Shown here one piece after another: positions 5,767 through 11,208 of a stretch of DNA of 11,208 bases. Position 1 is the first letter of the stretch; every line of letters starts with the position of its first letter. Source of the stretch: Melioribacteraceae bacterium (GTDB lineage Bacteria > Bacteroidota > Ignavibacteria > Ignavibacteriales > Melioribacteraceae); contig JALSNL010000288.1 in NCBI GenBank assembly GCA_026987055.1, positions 1 to 11,208 on the forward strand, read 5' to 3'. Below the pieces are notes generated by a model. That model was not told where the DNA came from and did not search any database. It worked only from the letters and a program-made list of their open reading frames with translations. The position numbers were made by a program, and so were the translations under genes.

Positions 5767-7014
5767 CTAAATAAATTTTGTTACAATAAATAAAAGAGAA
5801 AATGCAACAAGAAATACTATTCCGCTTATGCTTAATATCTTTAACCAAGTTTTAGGTTTAAACTGTTCCGGCATAAATGATGAAGTAACAACCTTATAGT
5901 TAATTATTGCAAACACCGGAGCAGCTAAAAAAGAAAGAATTGTAGCAAAATCCAAAAGTGTTTTCAATCCGCTTACAAAAAAACCGATAATAACAATGCT
6001 AACAATAGCCATAATAAGACTGCTAATCCAATACCAATTGTTATTTTTAGACGTAACATTTCCGGAAAGAAGTTCAATTAAACCGGCAAGTGTTCGCGGG
6101 TAAGCATCAAAAACAGTTAACATGGTGCTCATCATTGTAATGAAGACAATTGTGGAAATAATAATTTCACTCCAATTTCCAATTGTTTTTGTATAAAGAG
6201 AAACAAGTTGAGAAGAAAAAACGATTCCGCTATTAGAAAAAGTTTCACCTGTACCGAACATTACAAAAGCACCGAGTCCTACAAAAAACAAAGCCATAAT
6301 AGTAGTTCCGATGTAACCGATATGAAAATCAATAAGAGCTTCACTTAATTTCGGTTTATAATTGGTTTGTTTGGAACGTTCCAAAGCCCAAAGAGAAGGC
6401 CAAACCGACGCTTCGATAGGTGCAGGCATCCAACCCATTAAAGCTAATAAAAAAGCAATACCGGCGGAACTCCATAAATCCGGTTTGGTAACTTCTTTTG
6501 TAATGTGTGATGTTATATCGATGTTAAAAGCTATAATTACGGTAATAACTGTTGTTAAGGTTAATGCAACAATCATTACTTTCATTATAGAATCTAAAAA
6601 TGAATAATGACCTATAAAAAGAATTGCTAACGTAACTATTAAAATTATAACACTAATGTAAGCTGCCGGAAGTGTTGAAGCGAATAGATTTGCTGTTAGT
6701 CCTGCAGTTACAATTGTAATTGCAGCTGCATTCACAAGGGCTGTAATTATATTAAGAATTAAAAATAAAATAACTGTCGATTTTCCCAATTTAAAATATC
6801 CGTGCAATAAACTTTCTCCGGTAACGGCTGTATATCTATGTCCGAATTCAAAAAAAGGATATTTGAGAATATTGATTAATAGTACAAGAGGAAGAAGTTC
6901 CAAACCGTAATTTGCTCCGGCTCTAGTAGATTGAATTAAATGCGAACCGCCGATAGCAGCTCCGGCAAATAATATTCCCGGACCAATTGTTTTTATTAGA
7001 TTTTTATAATTCAT
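5767..7014 (-). CDS. Nramp-superfamily membrane transporter with non-canonical metal-site motifs
   Basis: The 415 residues form about 11 hydrophobic segments, starting with GPGILFAGAAIGG (11-23), the Nramp TM1 opening. It is an inner-membrane protein expected to move divalent metal ions or a related solute with protons. The metal-binding DPGN of classical MntH in TM1 is replaced here by GGSHLIQ (22-28). The TM6 MPH motif is replaced by GWMPAPIEAS (194-203). Other TM1/TM2 features (STRAGANYG, FGHRYTAVTGESLL) are intact and look like a coherent clade, not decay. I therefore leave out the symbol mntH: substrate and coupling may differ. No good Shine-Dalgarno precedes the ATG at 7014. An inverted repeat lies 56-69 bp upstream (7070-7083). 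It runs in the same direction as the carbonic anhydrase gene, 177 bp away, with a hairpin between them. Confidence 0.85.
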   Translation of the reverse strand: MNYKNLIKTIGPGILFAGAAIGGSHLIQSTRAGANYGLELLPLVLLINILKYPFFEFGHRYTAVTGESLLHGYFKLGKSTVILFLILNIITALVNAAAITIVTAGLTANLFASTLPAAYISVIILIVTLAILFIGHYSFLDSIMKVMIVALTLTTVITVIIAFNIDITSHITKEVTKPDLWSSAGIAFLLALMGWMPAPIEASVWPSLWALERSKQTNYKPKLSEALIDFHIGYIGTTIMALFFVGLGAFVMFGTGETFSNSGIVFSSQLVSLYTKTIGNWSEIIISTIVFITMMSTMLTVFDAYPRTLAGLIELLSGNVTSKNNNWYWISSLIMAIVSIVIIGFFVSGLKTLLDFATILSFLAAPVFAIINYKVVTSSFMPEQFKPKTWLKILSISGIVFLVAFSLLFIVTKFI

Positions 7015-7069
7015 TATTTCAACACTTTTATTATTAAGAAAAAGTTACAACATATTTACTAATCTAAAG

Positions 7070-7097
7070 TGATTTTCAAATCATTAAAATAATCATT
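7070..7097 (-). promoter_or_regulatory. Candidate operator upstream of the Nramp-type gene
   Basis: TGATTT-TC-AAATCA (7070-7083) is a perfect 6-2-6 palindrome. AATCATT occurs at 7079-7085 and again at 7091-7097, 12 bp apart. The pair lies 56-83 bp upstream of the ATG at 7014, a suitable place for a repressor such as a metal-responsive regulator. The repeats are seen directly; regulator and function are guesses, and in AT-rich DNA such repeats can arise by chance. Confidence 0.3.
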
Positions 7098-7189
7098 TTT
7101 ATCAAATATTGGAAATTAACTTAAAGTGGATAATTATTAGTAAGTGGAAATAAAATTTTTAACCGAAAAACTGAAAATTAAAAACATTA

Positions 7190-7226
7190 TAAAAAAATCC
7201 GCTATTAAGTAAATAATAGCGGATTT
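7190..7226 (-). terminator. Rho-independent terminator of the T9SS cargo gene
   Basis: A perfect 13-bp stem (7195-7207 with 7214-7226) has a 6-base loop, AGTAAA. Read on the - strand, the stem ends in TAATAGCGGATTT and runs straight into a T-tract (complement of the A-run 7191-7197). It begins 25 bp after the stop of the gene ending at 7252. On the + strand the stem is followed by A's, so termination is for the - strand only. Confidence 0.85.
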
Positions 7227-7251
7227 AAAAAATCGTTTATATTACAGCAAT

Positions 7252-8166
7252 CTACTTGAGTAGTATCATTTTTTTTGTGCTTTTGAAATTACCTGAAGTT
7301 AAACTATAAAAATAAATTCCTGAAGGCAATTTTGAAGCATCAAAACTAATATTATGTTGTCCTGCAGTTTCCCTTTGTGCAACCAAGGTTATTATTTCGA
7401 TACCAATTGAATTATAAACAGTAAGCTTAGTATAACCATCTTTTGCTAATGAATATGATAAGGTAGTTGTCGGATTAAAAGGATTAGGATAATTTTGAGC
7501 TAAACTATAATTATATTGCAGATTATCATTTTGTTCTGTTCCGGTTATATTTTCAGGTACGCCAAACATAATTTTGGAAAAATGTTTTAAGTAAACATAA
7601 AGGTAATCTGATGTAGGAACAATCTCAATGCCTATTTTATCCGGTTCCAAACCTTCCGAAGCAAACCAGGCGATTAGCTCTTCAAACTTCATATTTAATT
7701 TTTTTAGTATTTTTTTTACGTTTTCAATTTTTAATTTTAGATATGCTTTTTTACCTTCGTTAAAATAATAGTATGAAAAAGGCTCATGAATACCGGAATT
7801 ACTACCAATTACTTTGATTGTAAGCATAAAAGCTTCTTTAAGATTTGCATAATCTTGGGCACATTGAATTGGAGTAAGATCAATTTTTAATGTTACATCT
7901 TCGGATAAACTACCACCTGGCAAACCAATGCCTGCACCGGCAAAAACATCAATATAATCTTGATATTCTTTATATGCATCAGGCAATTTTACAGAAGGAA
8001 ATTCAAATTCTTGTCCCTCAAAACCGGCTCCGCTAGCTATTTCGATCTTTGTATTTTCTCCATCACAACTTGATGGGATATAAATTCTATAGCCAATTAC
8101 ATGTTGTGCAGCTATAGAAGATAAAAACAAAAAAGATATAAAAAATGTAAATATGGTTTTTTTCAT
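7252..8166 (-). CDS. Secreted protein with type IX secretion (type A) sorting domain, passenger of unknown function
   Basis: The 304-residue protein has a signal peptide (1-20, MKKTIFTFFISFLFLSSIAA, cut before Q21). A passenger of about 190 residues follows, then a T9SS C-terminal sorting domain (about 219-304). The sorting domain opens with YSLAQNYPNPFNPTTTLSYSL and closes with LPSGIYFYSLTSGNFKSTKKMILLK, both standard type A features. T9SS would carry it across the outer membrane and usually remove the tail, leaving it attached or released. I do not recognise the passenger. It is rich in beta-type segments, with a helix-prone Lys/Glu stretch (about 147-171) and only two cysteines after the signal peptide (C34, C102). 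The start at 8166 is chosen because AGGAG lies 7 bp upstream (8174-8178) and it begins the signal peptide exactly. An in-frame ATG at 8229 would add 21 residues in front of it. A strong terminator follows. Confidence 0.88.
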   Translation of the reverse strand: MKKTIFTFFISFLFLSSIAAQHVIGYRIYIPSSCDGENTKIEIASGAGFEGQEFEFPSVKLPDAYKEYQDYIDVFAGAGIGLPGGSLSEDVTLKIDLTPIQCAQDYANLKEAFMLTIKVIGSNSGIHEPFSYYYFNEGKKAYLKLKIENVKKILKKLNMKFEELIAWFASEGLEPDKIGIEIVPTSDYLYVYLKHFSKIMFGVPENITGTEQNDNLQYNYSLAQNYPNPFNPTTTLSYSLAKDGYTKLTVYNSIGIEIITLVAQRETAGQHNISFDASKLPSGIYFYSLTSGNFKSTKKMILLK

Positions 8167-8327
8167 ATTGTTACTCCTAGTAAAAAATAATTTACTTGAA
8201 ATAATATGTAATAAACCCTTAAATGTCAAGTACTTAAAAATATTTATTTGTTAGCATTTACATTTGTTTGGGAAAAATTCATTATATTTTTTATTAAAAA
8301 TTTGTTAACAATTTAGAGAATAAAGAA

Positions 8328-8825
8328 ATGGCACAAAAATTTTCATTTGATATTGTTTCGGAAGTTGATTTTCAAGAAATTGATAATGCGCTAAATCAAG
8401 CAAAAAAGGAGATTAGTCAACGTTACGATTTAAAAGATGCAAAAACCACTATAGAATTAAATAAAAAGGATAAAAATATTACAATAAATTCAAAAGATGA
8501 TTATTCATTGAAAGCATCAATTGATATATTGAAATCTAAGTTTATAAAAAGAAAAATTTCGTTAAAAGTATTAAAGGAAAACGAAATTGAACCGGCTTCC
8601 GGCGGTAGAGTTAAGCAAGTTATTTCTTTACAAAGCGGAATATCTAAAGAAAATGCTAAAAAAATAACTAAAATGATTAAAGAAATGAAGTTAAAAGTAA
8701 ATGCTCAAATTATGGATGAACAAATTCGTGTTCAAGGTGCTAAAAAAGATGAATTACAGGCTGTAATGAGTAAAGTTAAACAAGCTGATTTGGATTTTCC
8801 GGTACAATTTGTTAATTATAAGTAA
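8328..8825 (+). CDS. YajQ-family nucleotide-binding protein
   Basis: The 165-residue protein is full length for YajQ (UPF0234). It shows the family opening FSFDIVSEVDFQEIDNAL (5-22), QRYDLKDAKTTIEL (31-44), the central KVNAQIMDEQIRVQGAKKDELQAVM (123-147) and the terminal DFPVQFVNYK (156-165). The family folds as two ferredoxin-like domains. In some Xanthomonas and Pseudomonas members it binds cyclic di-GMP and acts with a transcription factor; elsewhere it is described only as nucleotide- or RNA-binding. The residues here do not settle which applies. It is a soluble cytosolic protein. It is transcribed divergently from the T9SS cargo gene across a 161-bp spacer. The ribosome site is weak (AGAGAATAAAGAA), and a 10-bp palindrome TTGTTAACAA (8302-8311) lies just ahead. 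Confidence 0.93.
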   Translation: MAQKFSFDIVSEVDFQEIDNALNQAKKEISQRYDLKDAKTTIELNKKDKNITINSKDDYSLKASIDILKSKFIKRKISLKVLKENEIEPASGGRVKQVISLQSGISKENAKKITKMIKEMKLKVNAQIMDEQIRVQGAKKDELQAVMSKVKQADLDFPVQFVNYK

Positions 8826-8963
8826 TTTTGTTAGTAATTTTTCATTCTGATTCATAAATTTGTCTCAAAATATAGATTTGATGACCTGAATCACAGCATT
8901 ACGTTTTGAATGCAGTTAATTAGTATTAACGATTTAAGAAAACAAACAAAACGGAAATAGAAA

Positions 8964-9260
8964 ATGACAAACTCAATAGCCTTAACATTAGAAAAAGAAA
9001 GATTTGGAAACGGAAGAAGAAAAAGAACAAATACTAATAATTCTTCTTTCATAGCAGATGTTAAAAAAATTGCTAATGACAGTTTGTTTTTCTTTGGAAT
9101 CTTTTTAGTAGCAATAGTTTTGTTACAATATATTCCTGTAACTTCCGGTTTGATAGAAAACTTTAATATTGGTATAAACGAAGTAGTGGTTAGTTTTTTA
9201 GGTTTTGTTAACGTTTTTGCAATTCAAGTATTTACTAAAGTATTAAAAAAGAACAATTAA
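8964..9260 (+). CDS. Small membrane protein, two predicted transmembrane helices, function unknown
   Basis: I do not recognise this 98-residue protein. Residues 1-39 are polar with a basic cluster (K11, R13, R18, R19, K20, R21). Two hydrophobic segments follow: about 41-58 (SLFFFGIFLVAIVLLQYI) and about 72-92 (NEVVVSFLGFVNVFAIQVF). A short polar hairpin lies between them, and the tail is basic (KVLKKNN). By the positive-inside rule both ends should be cytoplasmic. There is no signal peptide cleavage site, lipobox or metal motif. The start ATG follows ACGGAAATAGAAA, a moderate ribosome site, and a 138-bp leader plus a clear downstream terminator suggest a single-gene transcript. The coding reading is supported by these signals and by the clean hydrophobic pattern, not by homology. 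Confidence 0.65.
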   Translation: MTNSIALTLEKERFGNGRRKRTNTNNSSFIADVKKIANDSLFFFGIFLVAIVLLQYIPVTSGLIENFNIGINEVVVSFLGFVNVFAIQVFTKVLKKNN

Positions 9261-9314
9261 AAATATCAAATAAATATTTTCTCCTTTTGTTAAAATTTAA
9301 CTCCTTAGAACCTT

Positions 9315-9349
9315 AAAGCTTCTCAACATTGTTGGGGAGCTTTTTTTTT
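9315..9349 (+). terminator. Rho-independent terminator after the small membrane protein gene
   Basis: AAAGCTTCTCAAC (9315-9327) pairs with GTTGGGGAGCTTT (9331-9343), a 13-bp stem including two G-T pairs and a 3-base loop. It runs into nine T's (9341-9349). It lies 55 bp after the stop at 9260 on the + strand. Confidence 0.88.
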
Positions 9350-9398
9350 GATAAAATGTAAATATTATTTTAAAATAGAAATAAATTGAATTTAAAAA

Positions 9399-9434
9399 TA
9401 AAAAAGGTTTTGAAGCAAATAAATTCAAAACCTT
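9399..9434 (-). terminator. Rho-independent terminator of the tRNA-Thr gene
   Basis: AAGGTTTTGAA (9404-9414) and TTCAAAACCTT (9424-9434) form a perfect 11-bp stem with a 9-base loop. On the - strand the stem is followed by TTTTTTATTTTT. It begins only 4 bases beyond the tRNA's discriminator base, so it must terminate the tRNA transcript. Confidence 0.85.
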
Positions 9435-9438
9435 CTAG

Positions 9439-9511
9439 AGCTGATGGACGGACTCGAACCGCCGACCGGCTGATTACAAATCAGCTGCTCTACCAACTGA
9501 GCTACATCAGC
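9439..9511 (-). tRNA. tRNA-Thr, anticodon UGU
   Basis: On the - strand the 73 bases fold into a full cloverleaf. The acceptor stem is GCTGATG/CATCAGC, the D arm GCTC-AGTTGGTA-GAGC, and the anticodon arm GCTGA-TTTGTAA-TCAGC with anticodon TGT (complement at 9476-9478). The variable loop is CGGTC, and the T arm is GGCGG-TTCGAGT-CCGTC with one G-U pair. The discriminator base is U. CCA is not encoded (TCTAG follows), so it is added by the CCA-adding enzyme. It reads ACA and other ACN codons by wobble. A hairpin terminator follows at once, so it is probably a single-tRNA transcript. The 353-bp interval 9261-9613 otherwise holds only the two terminators and AT-rich DNA. Confidence 0.97.
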
Positions 9512-9613
9512 ATTTTTTAAGAGACGTAAATTTAATGTTTTTTATATTTCTATGCAATATGTTAAATTGTTTTTTACAAATTTTCTTTAATAAATTTTTC
9601 GGATAGAATTTTA

Positions 9614-10381
9614 ATGGTTTCCAAATCAGAAATAAAATATTACTCCGCATTAAAACTAAAAAAATACAGAAAGTTAGAAAAAAAATTTTTGGCGGAAGGT
9701 AAAAGACTTATTGACGAAGGCTTAAACAGTAATTTTGAATGTGATAGAATATTTATAACCGAAGCATTTAAGAAAACAGAAAGCAAGTTTATTTCTAAAA
9801 TATCTAAAAAAAAAATTCCCATCAATAGTATTCCATTATATGATTTATTAAAACTTTGTTCAACTAAAAATCCTCAAGAAATTGTTGCGGTTTTTAATTT
9901 AAAATCTAATAACACCAAGTTGATTAATGCTCAACCTGTAATTGCTTTGGAAAATATTTCTGACCCGGGAAACTTGGGAACAATTTTACGTACTTGCGAT
10001 TGGTTCGGAATTAAAAACGTTCTAATTAGTAAAGGAAGTGCCGAACTTTATAATCCGAAAGTATTGCGGGCAAGTATGGGAGCGGTTTTTAATTTGAATA
10101 TAATTGATGATGTTATTTTGATTGAAGAACTAAAAAAACTAAAAAATAAAAATTATTTATCCGTGATTGCAGATATGAAAGGAACCAATTATAAAAGAGT
10201 TGATTGGTCAAATAAAACCGTAGTTACATTCTGCAATGAAGCAAACGGTCCTTCGGAAGAATTAAAAGAAATTTGTGACATGCAAATTACAATCCCTAAA
10301 AAAGGAAAGATTGAATCTCTAAATGTTGCAGCTGCCGCAGCAGTAATAATTTCTGAGTTTAGTAATCTTGTTTTTAACTAA
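9614..10381 (+). CDS. TrmH/SpoU-family RNA 2'-O-methyltransferase (RlmB/TsnR-like)
   Basis: The 255 residues split into an N-terminal substrate-binding domain (about 1-95, with KKYRKLEKKFLAEGKRLIDEGL, the usual L30e-like start) and a C-terminal SPOUT knot domain. Motif 1 is ALENISDPGNLGTILRTCDWFG (111-132) with N120 and R126. Motif 3 is ITIPKKGKIESLNVAAAAAVIISE (225-248) with S235 and N237. Motif 2 reads TFCNEANGPSEE (205-216), where most relatives have GNEGxG. This two-domain layout is typical of rRNA ribose methyltransferases such as RlmB or TsnR-like enzymes, but the exact target nucleotide cannot be told from sequence. It uses S-adenosylmethionine in the cytosol. It stands alone, starting 102 bp after the divergent tRNA gene, with a poor ribosome site and no clear terminator after it. 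Confidence 0.9.
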   Translation: MVSKSEIKYYSALKLKKYRKLEKKFLAEGKRLIDEGLNSNFECDRIFITEAFKKTESKFISKISKKKIPINSIPLYDLLKLCSTKNPQEIVAVFNLKSNNTKLINAQPVIALENISDPGNLGTILRTCDWFGIKNVLISKGSAELYNPKVLRASMGAVFNLNIIDDVILIEELKKLKNKNYLSVIADMKGTNYKRVDWSNKTVVTFCNEANGPSEELKEICDMQITIPKKGKIESLNVAAAAAVIISEFSNLVFN

Positions 10382-10539
10382 TTTGTTTTTCCCTTGATTC
10401 AAGTTAGAGCTACTAAAAAAAGTTACAACTTGCCAATTCATATTTGTTTTTCAGATATTCATTTTATTGAATATACATCGAGAAGGATTTATCTATACTA
10501 AAACTAAAGTAGTTTGCGGATTTATGAAACACATCAAAC

Positions 10540-10656
10540 TGTCATTCCGGTTTATACGTTTTTTGTATAATACCGGAATCTATTGAACAAACGGATACCA
10601 GTATTGCAAAAATCGCCACGCCCAACAAGATGGCGGACAGGCAAACCGGTATGACA
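10540..10656. repeat. Nested palindromic repeat element (REP/MITE-like)
   Basis: The ends are inverted repeats: TGTCATTCCGGTTT (10540-10553) and AAACCGGTATGACA (10643-10656) match over 14 bases with one mismatch. The left end also folds on itself: ATTCCGGTTTATAC (10544-10557) pairs with GTATAATACCGGAAT (10565-10579) with one bulged base around a T-rich loop. A GC-rich core follows with CGCCA (10614-10618) and TGGCG (10631-10635). It encodes nothing and shows no obvious target duplication. It lies in the 559-bp gene-free stretch 10382-10940, where I see nothing else beyond AT-rich DNA and a weak stem at 10720-10738. Confidence 0.65.
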
Positions 10657-10940
10657 ATAAAAATCCGAAAGCCAAATAGTGTTTAGTATAATAAGACCAT
10701 CATAAAAAATAATTTTAACAAGAAGGGAGAAACTTCTTAAAATATAAAAGGATGCTTGGTTAAGAAAAAAAACATTTGTTCGTATAAATATGGATTTGAA
10801 ATTTTATATAAATGTTTTATCTTAATAAATGATTAAATTAAATTCACCTTTTGCAAAAATCTAAATTGCTTAAAGATTATAATGTTATTTGATTTGAGAT
10901 TTATTAACAACTTAGTTTTAATTTGAGGAAGAACACAAAA

Positions 10941-11208
10941 ATGTATAAAATATATTTACTTATACTTTTATTGGCTCAAAATGTTTTAGCACAAGATTTT
11001 GTTTTTTTTAATGAAAGTGAATTAAATGACTATTATGATTATAGTTGGGGCACTTATGCTTCTCCAAGTTTGTTAACTTTAGTCGGACCCGGAAATAGTA
11101 AGATTCCGGTAGATACTACATTAAGTTATTCCGGTTCAAACAGTTTGAAATTGAATTGGACATCTCACACAAACGGAAACTGGGCGGTTGCAATTGCAGA
11201 AAAGGGAT
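10941..11208 (+). CDS. Secreted protein, N-terminal part only (runs off the window)
   Basis: The frame stays open from ATG 10941 to the window end, giving 89 codons. GAGGAA (10925-10930) is a good ribosome site 10 bp upstream. Residues 1-17 (MYKIYLLILLLAQNVLA) are a signal peptide, cut before Q18. The mature part has many aromatic and Ser/Gly/Asn residues: a DYYDYSWGTYASPS segment (30-43), then LVGPGNSKIPVDT, then YSGSNSLKLNWTSHTNGNWAVAIAEKG. The 'SGSNSLKLNW' strand followed by 'GNWAVAIA' resembles jelly-roll, carbohydrate-binding-type domains of secreted proteins in T9SS bacteria. This is pattern inference; the catalytic or sorting parts, if any, lie beyond the edge. Confidence 0.75.
   Translation, partial: MYKIYLLILLLAQNVLAQDFVFFNESELNDYYDYSWGTYASPSLLTLVGPGNSKIPVDTTLSYSGSNSLKLNWTSHTNGNWAVAIAEKG

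Noticed and set aside
6362..6607. 81-residue + strand open frame inside the transporter gene
   Set aside because: It is antisense to conserved membrane segments, with no ribosome site or known domain.
8167..8229. Longer start (ATG 8229) for the T9SS cargo protein
   Set aside because: It would put 21 residues in front of a perfect signal peptide and ignore the AGGAG site at 8174-8178.
8302..8311. Palindrome TTGTTAACAA before the YajQ-family gene as an operator
   Set aside because: A 10-bp AT-rich palindrome alone is expected often by chance here and no second copy is near.
9640..9825. 61-residue - strand open frame inside the SPOUT methyltransferase gene
   Set aside because: It is the antisense of the lysine-rich N-terminal domain; its hydrophobic look is just the complement of AAA/GAA codons.
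10393..10432. Inverted repeat CAAGTT...AACTTG after the SPOUT methyltransferase gene as a terminator
   Set aside because: The stem is only 6 bp with a 21-base loop and no T-tract follows.
10720..10738. AAGAAG/CTTCTT stem as a terminator or small RNA
   Set aside because: The 6-bp stem has no T-tract and no nearby gene end.
1..11208. CRISPR array, prophage or integrase-linked island
   Set aside because: I saw no regularly spaced direct repeats, no integrase or phage genes, and no duplicated tRNA end beside tRNA-Thr.

Overview
The window is AT-rich bacterial DNA with dense gene packing. The best clue to the host is the secreted protein at 7252-8166, whose C-terminus starts with a NYPNPFNP-type segment. 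That is a type A type IX secretion (T9SS) sorting domain in the spelling common in Ignavibacteria and relatives on the Bacteroidota/Chlorobi side. This placement is inference from one protein plus base composition; no rRNA is present.

Layout. Positions 1-4793 are a + strand block: the 3' end of a DNA methyltransferase, folD, deoC, a MazEF-type toxin-antitoxin pair, a HicB-like small protein, trmH and aroA. The last three are joined by 4-base stop/start overlaps (GTGA and ATGA). Positions 4783-8166 are a - strand block: a periplasmic alpha-carbonic anhydrase whose 3' end overlaps aroA by 11 bp, an Nramp-superfamily transporter with unusual metal-site motifs, and the T9SS cargo protein with a strong terminator. 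From 8328 on, genes are mostly + strand: a YajQ-family protein, a small two-helix membrane protein with its terminator, a - strand tRNA-Thr(UGU) with its own terminator, and a second SPOUT RNA methyltransferase. A 559-bp gene-free stretch follows, holding a nested palindromic repeat. The window ends in the first 89 codons of a secreted protein.

Function. Most genes are housekeeping: one-carbon metabolism (folD), deoxyribose phosphate breakdown (deoC), tRNA/rRNA 2'-O-methylation (trmH and its relative), and the shikimate pathway (aroA). Accessory content is the toxin-antitoxin pair, the HicB-like orphan and the palindromic element.

The item most worth following is the N-terminus of DeoC. It begins with a short amphipathic helix whose hydrophobic spacing matches the encapsulation peptides of bacterial microcompartment cargo enzymes, followed by a linker containing two cysteines. 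DeoC releases acetaldehyde, the kind of volatile intermediate such compartments handle, so this DeoC may be organelle cargo. No shell gene lies in the window, so this is a hypothesis. I see no convincing new multi-gene system otherwise.
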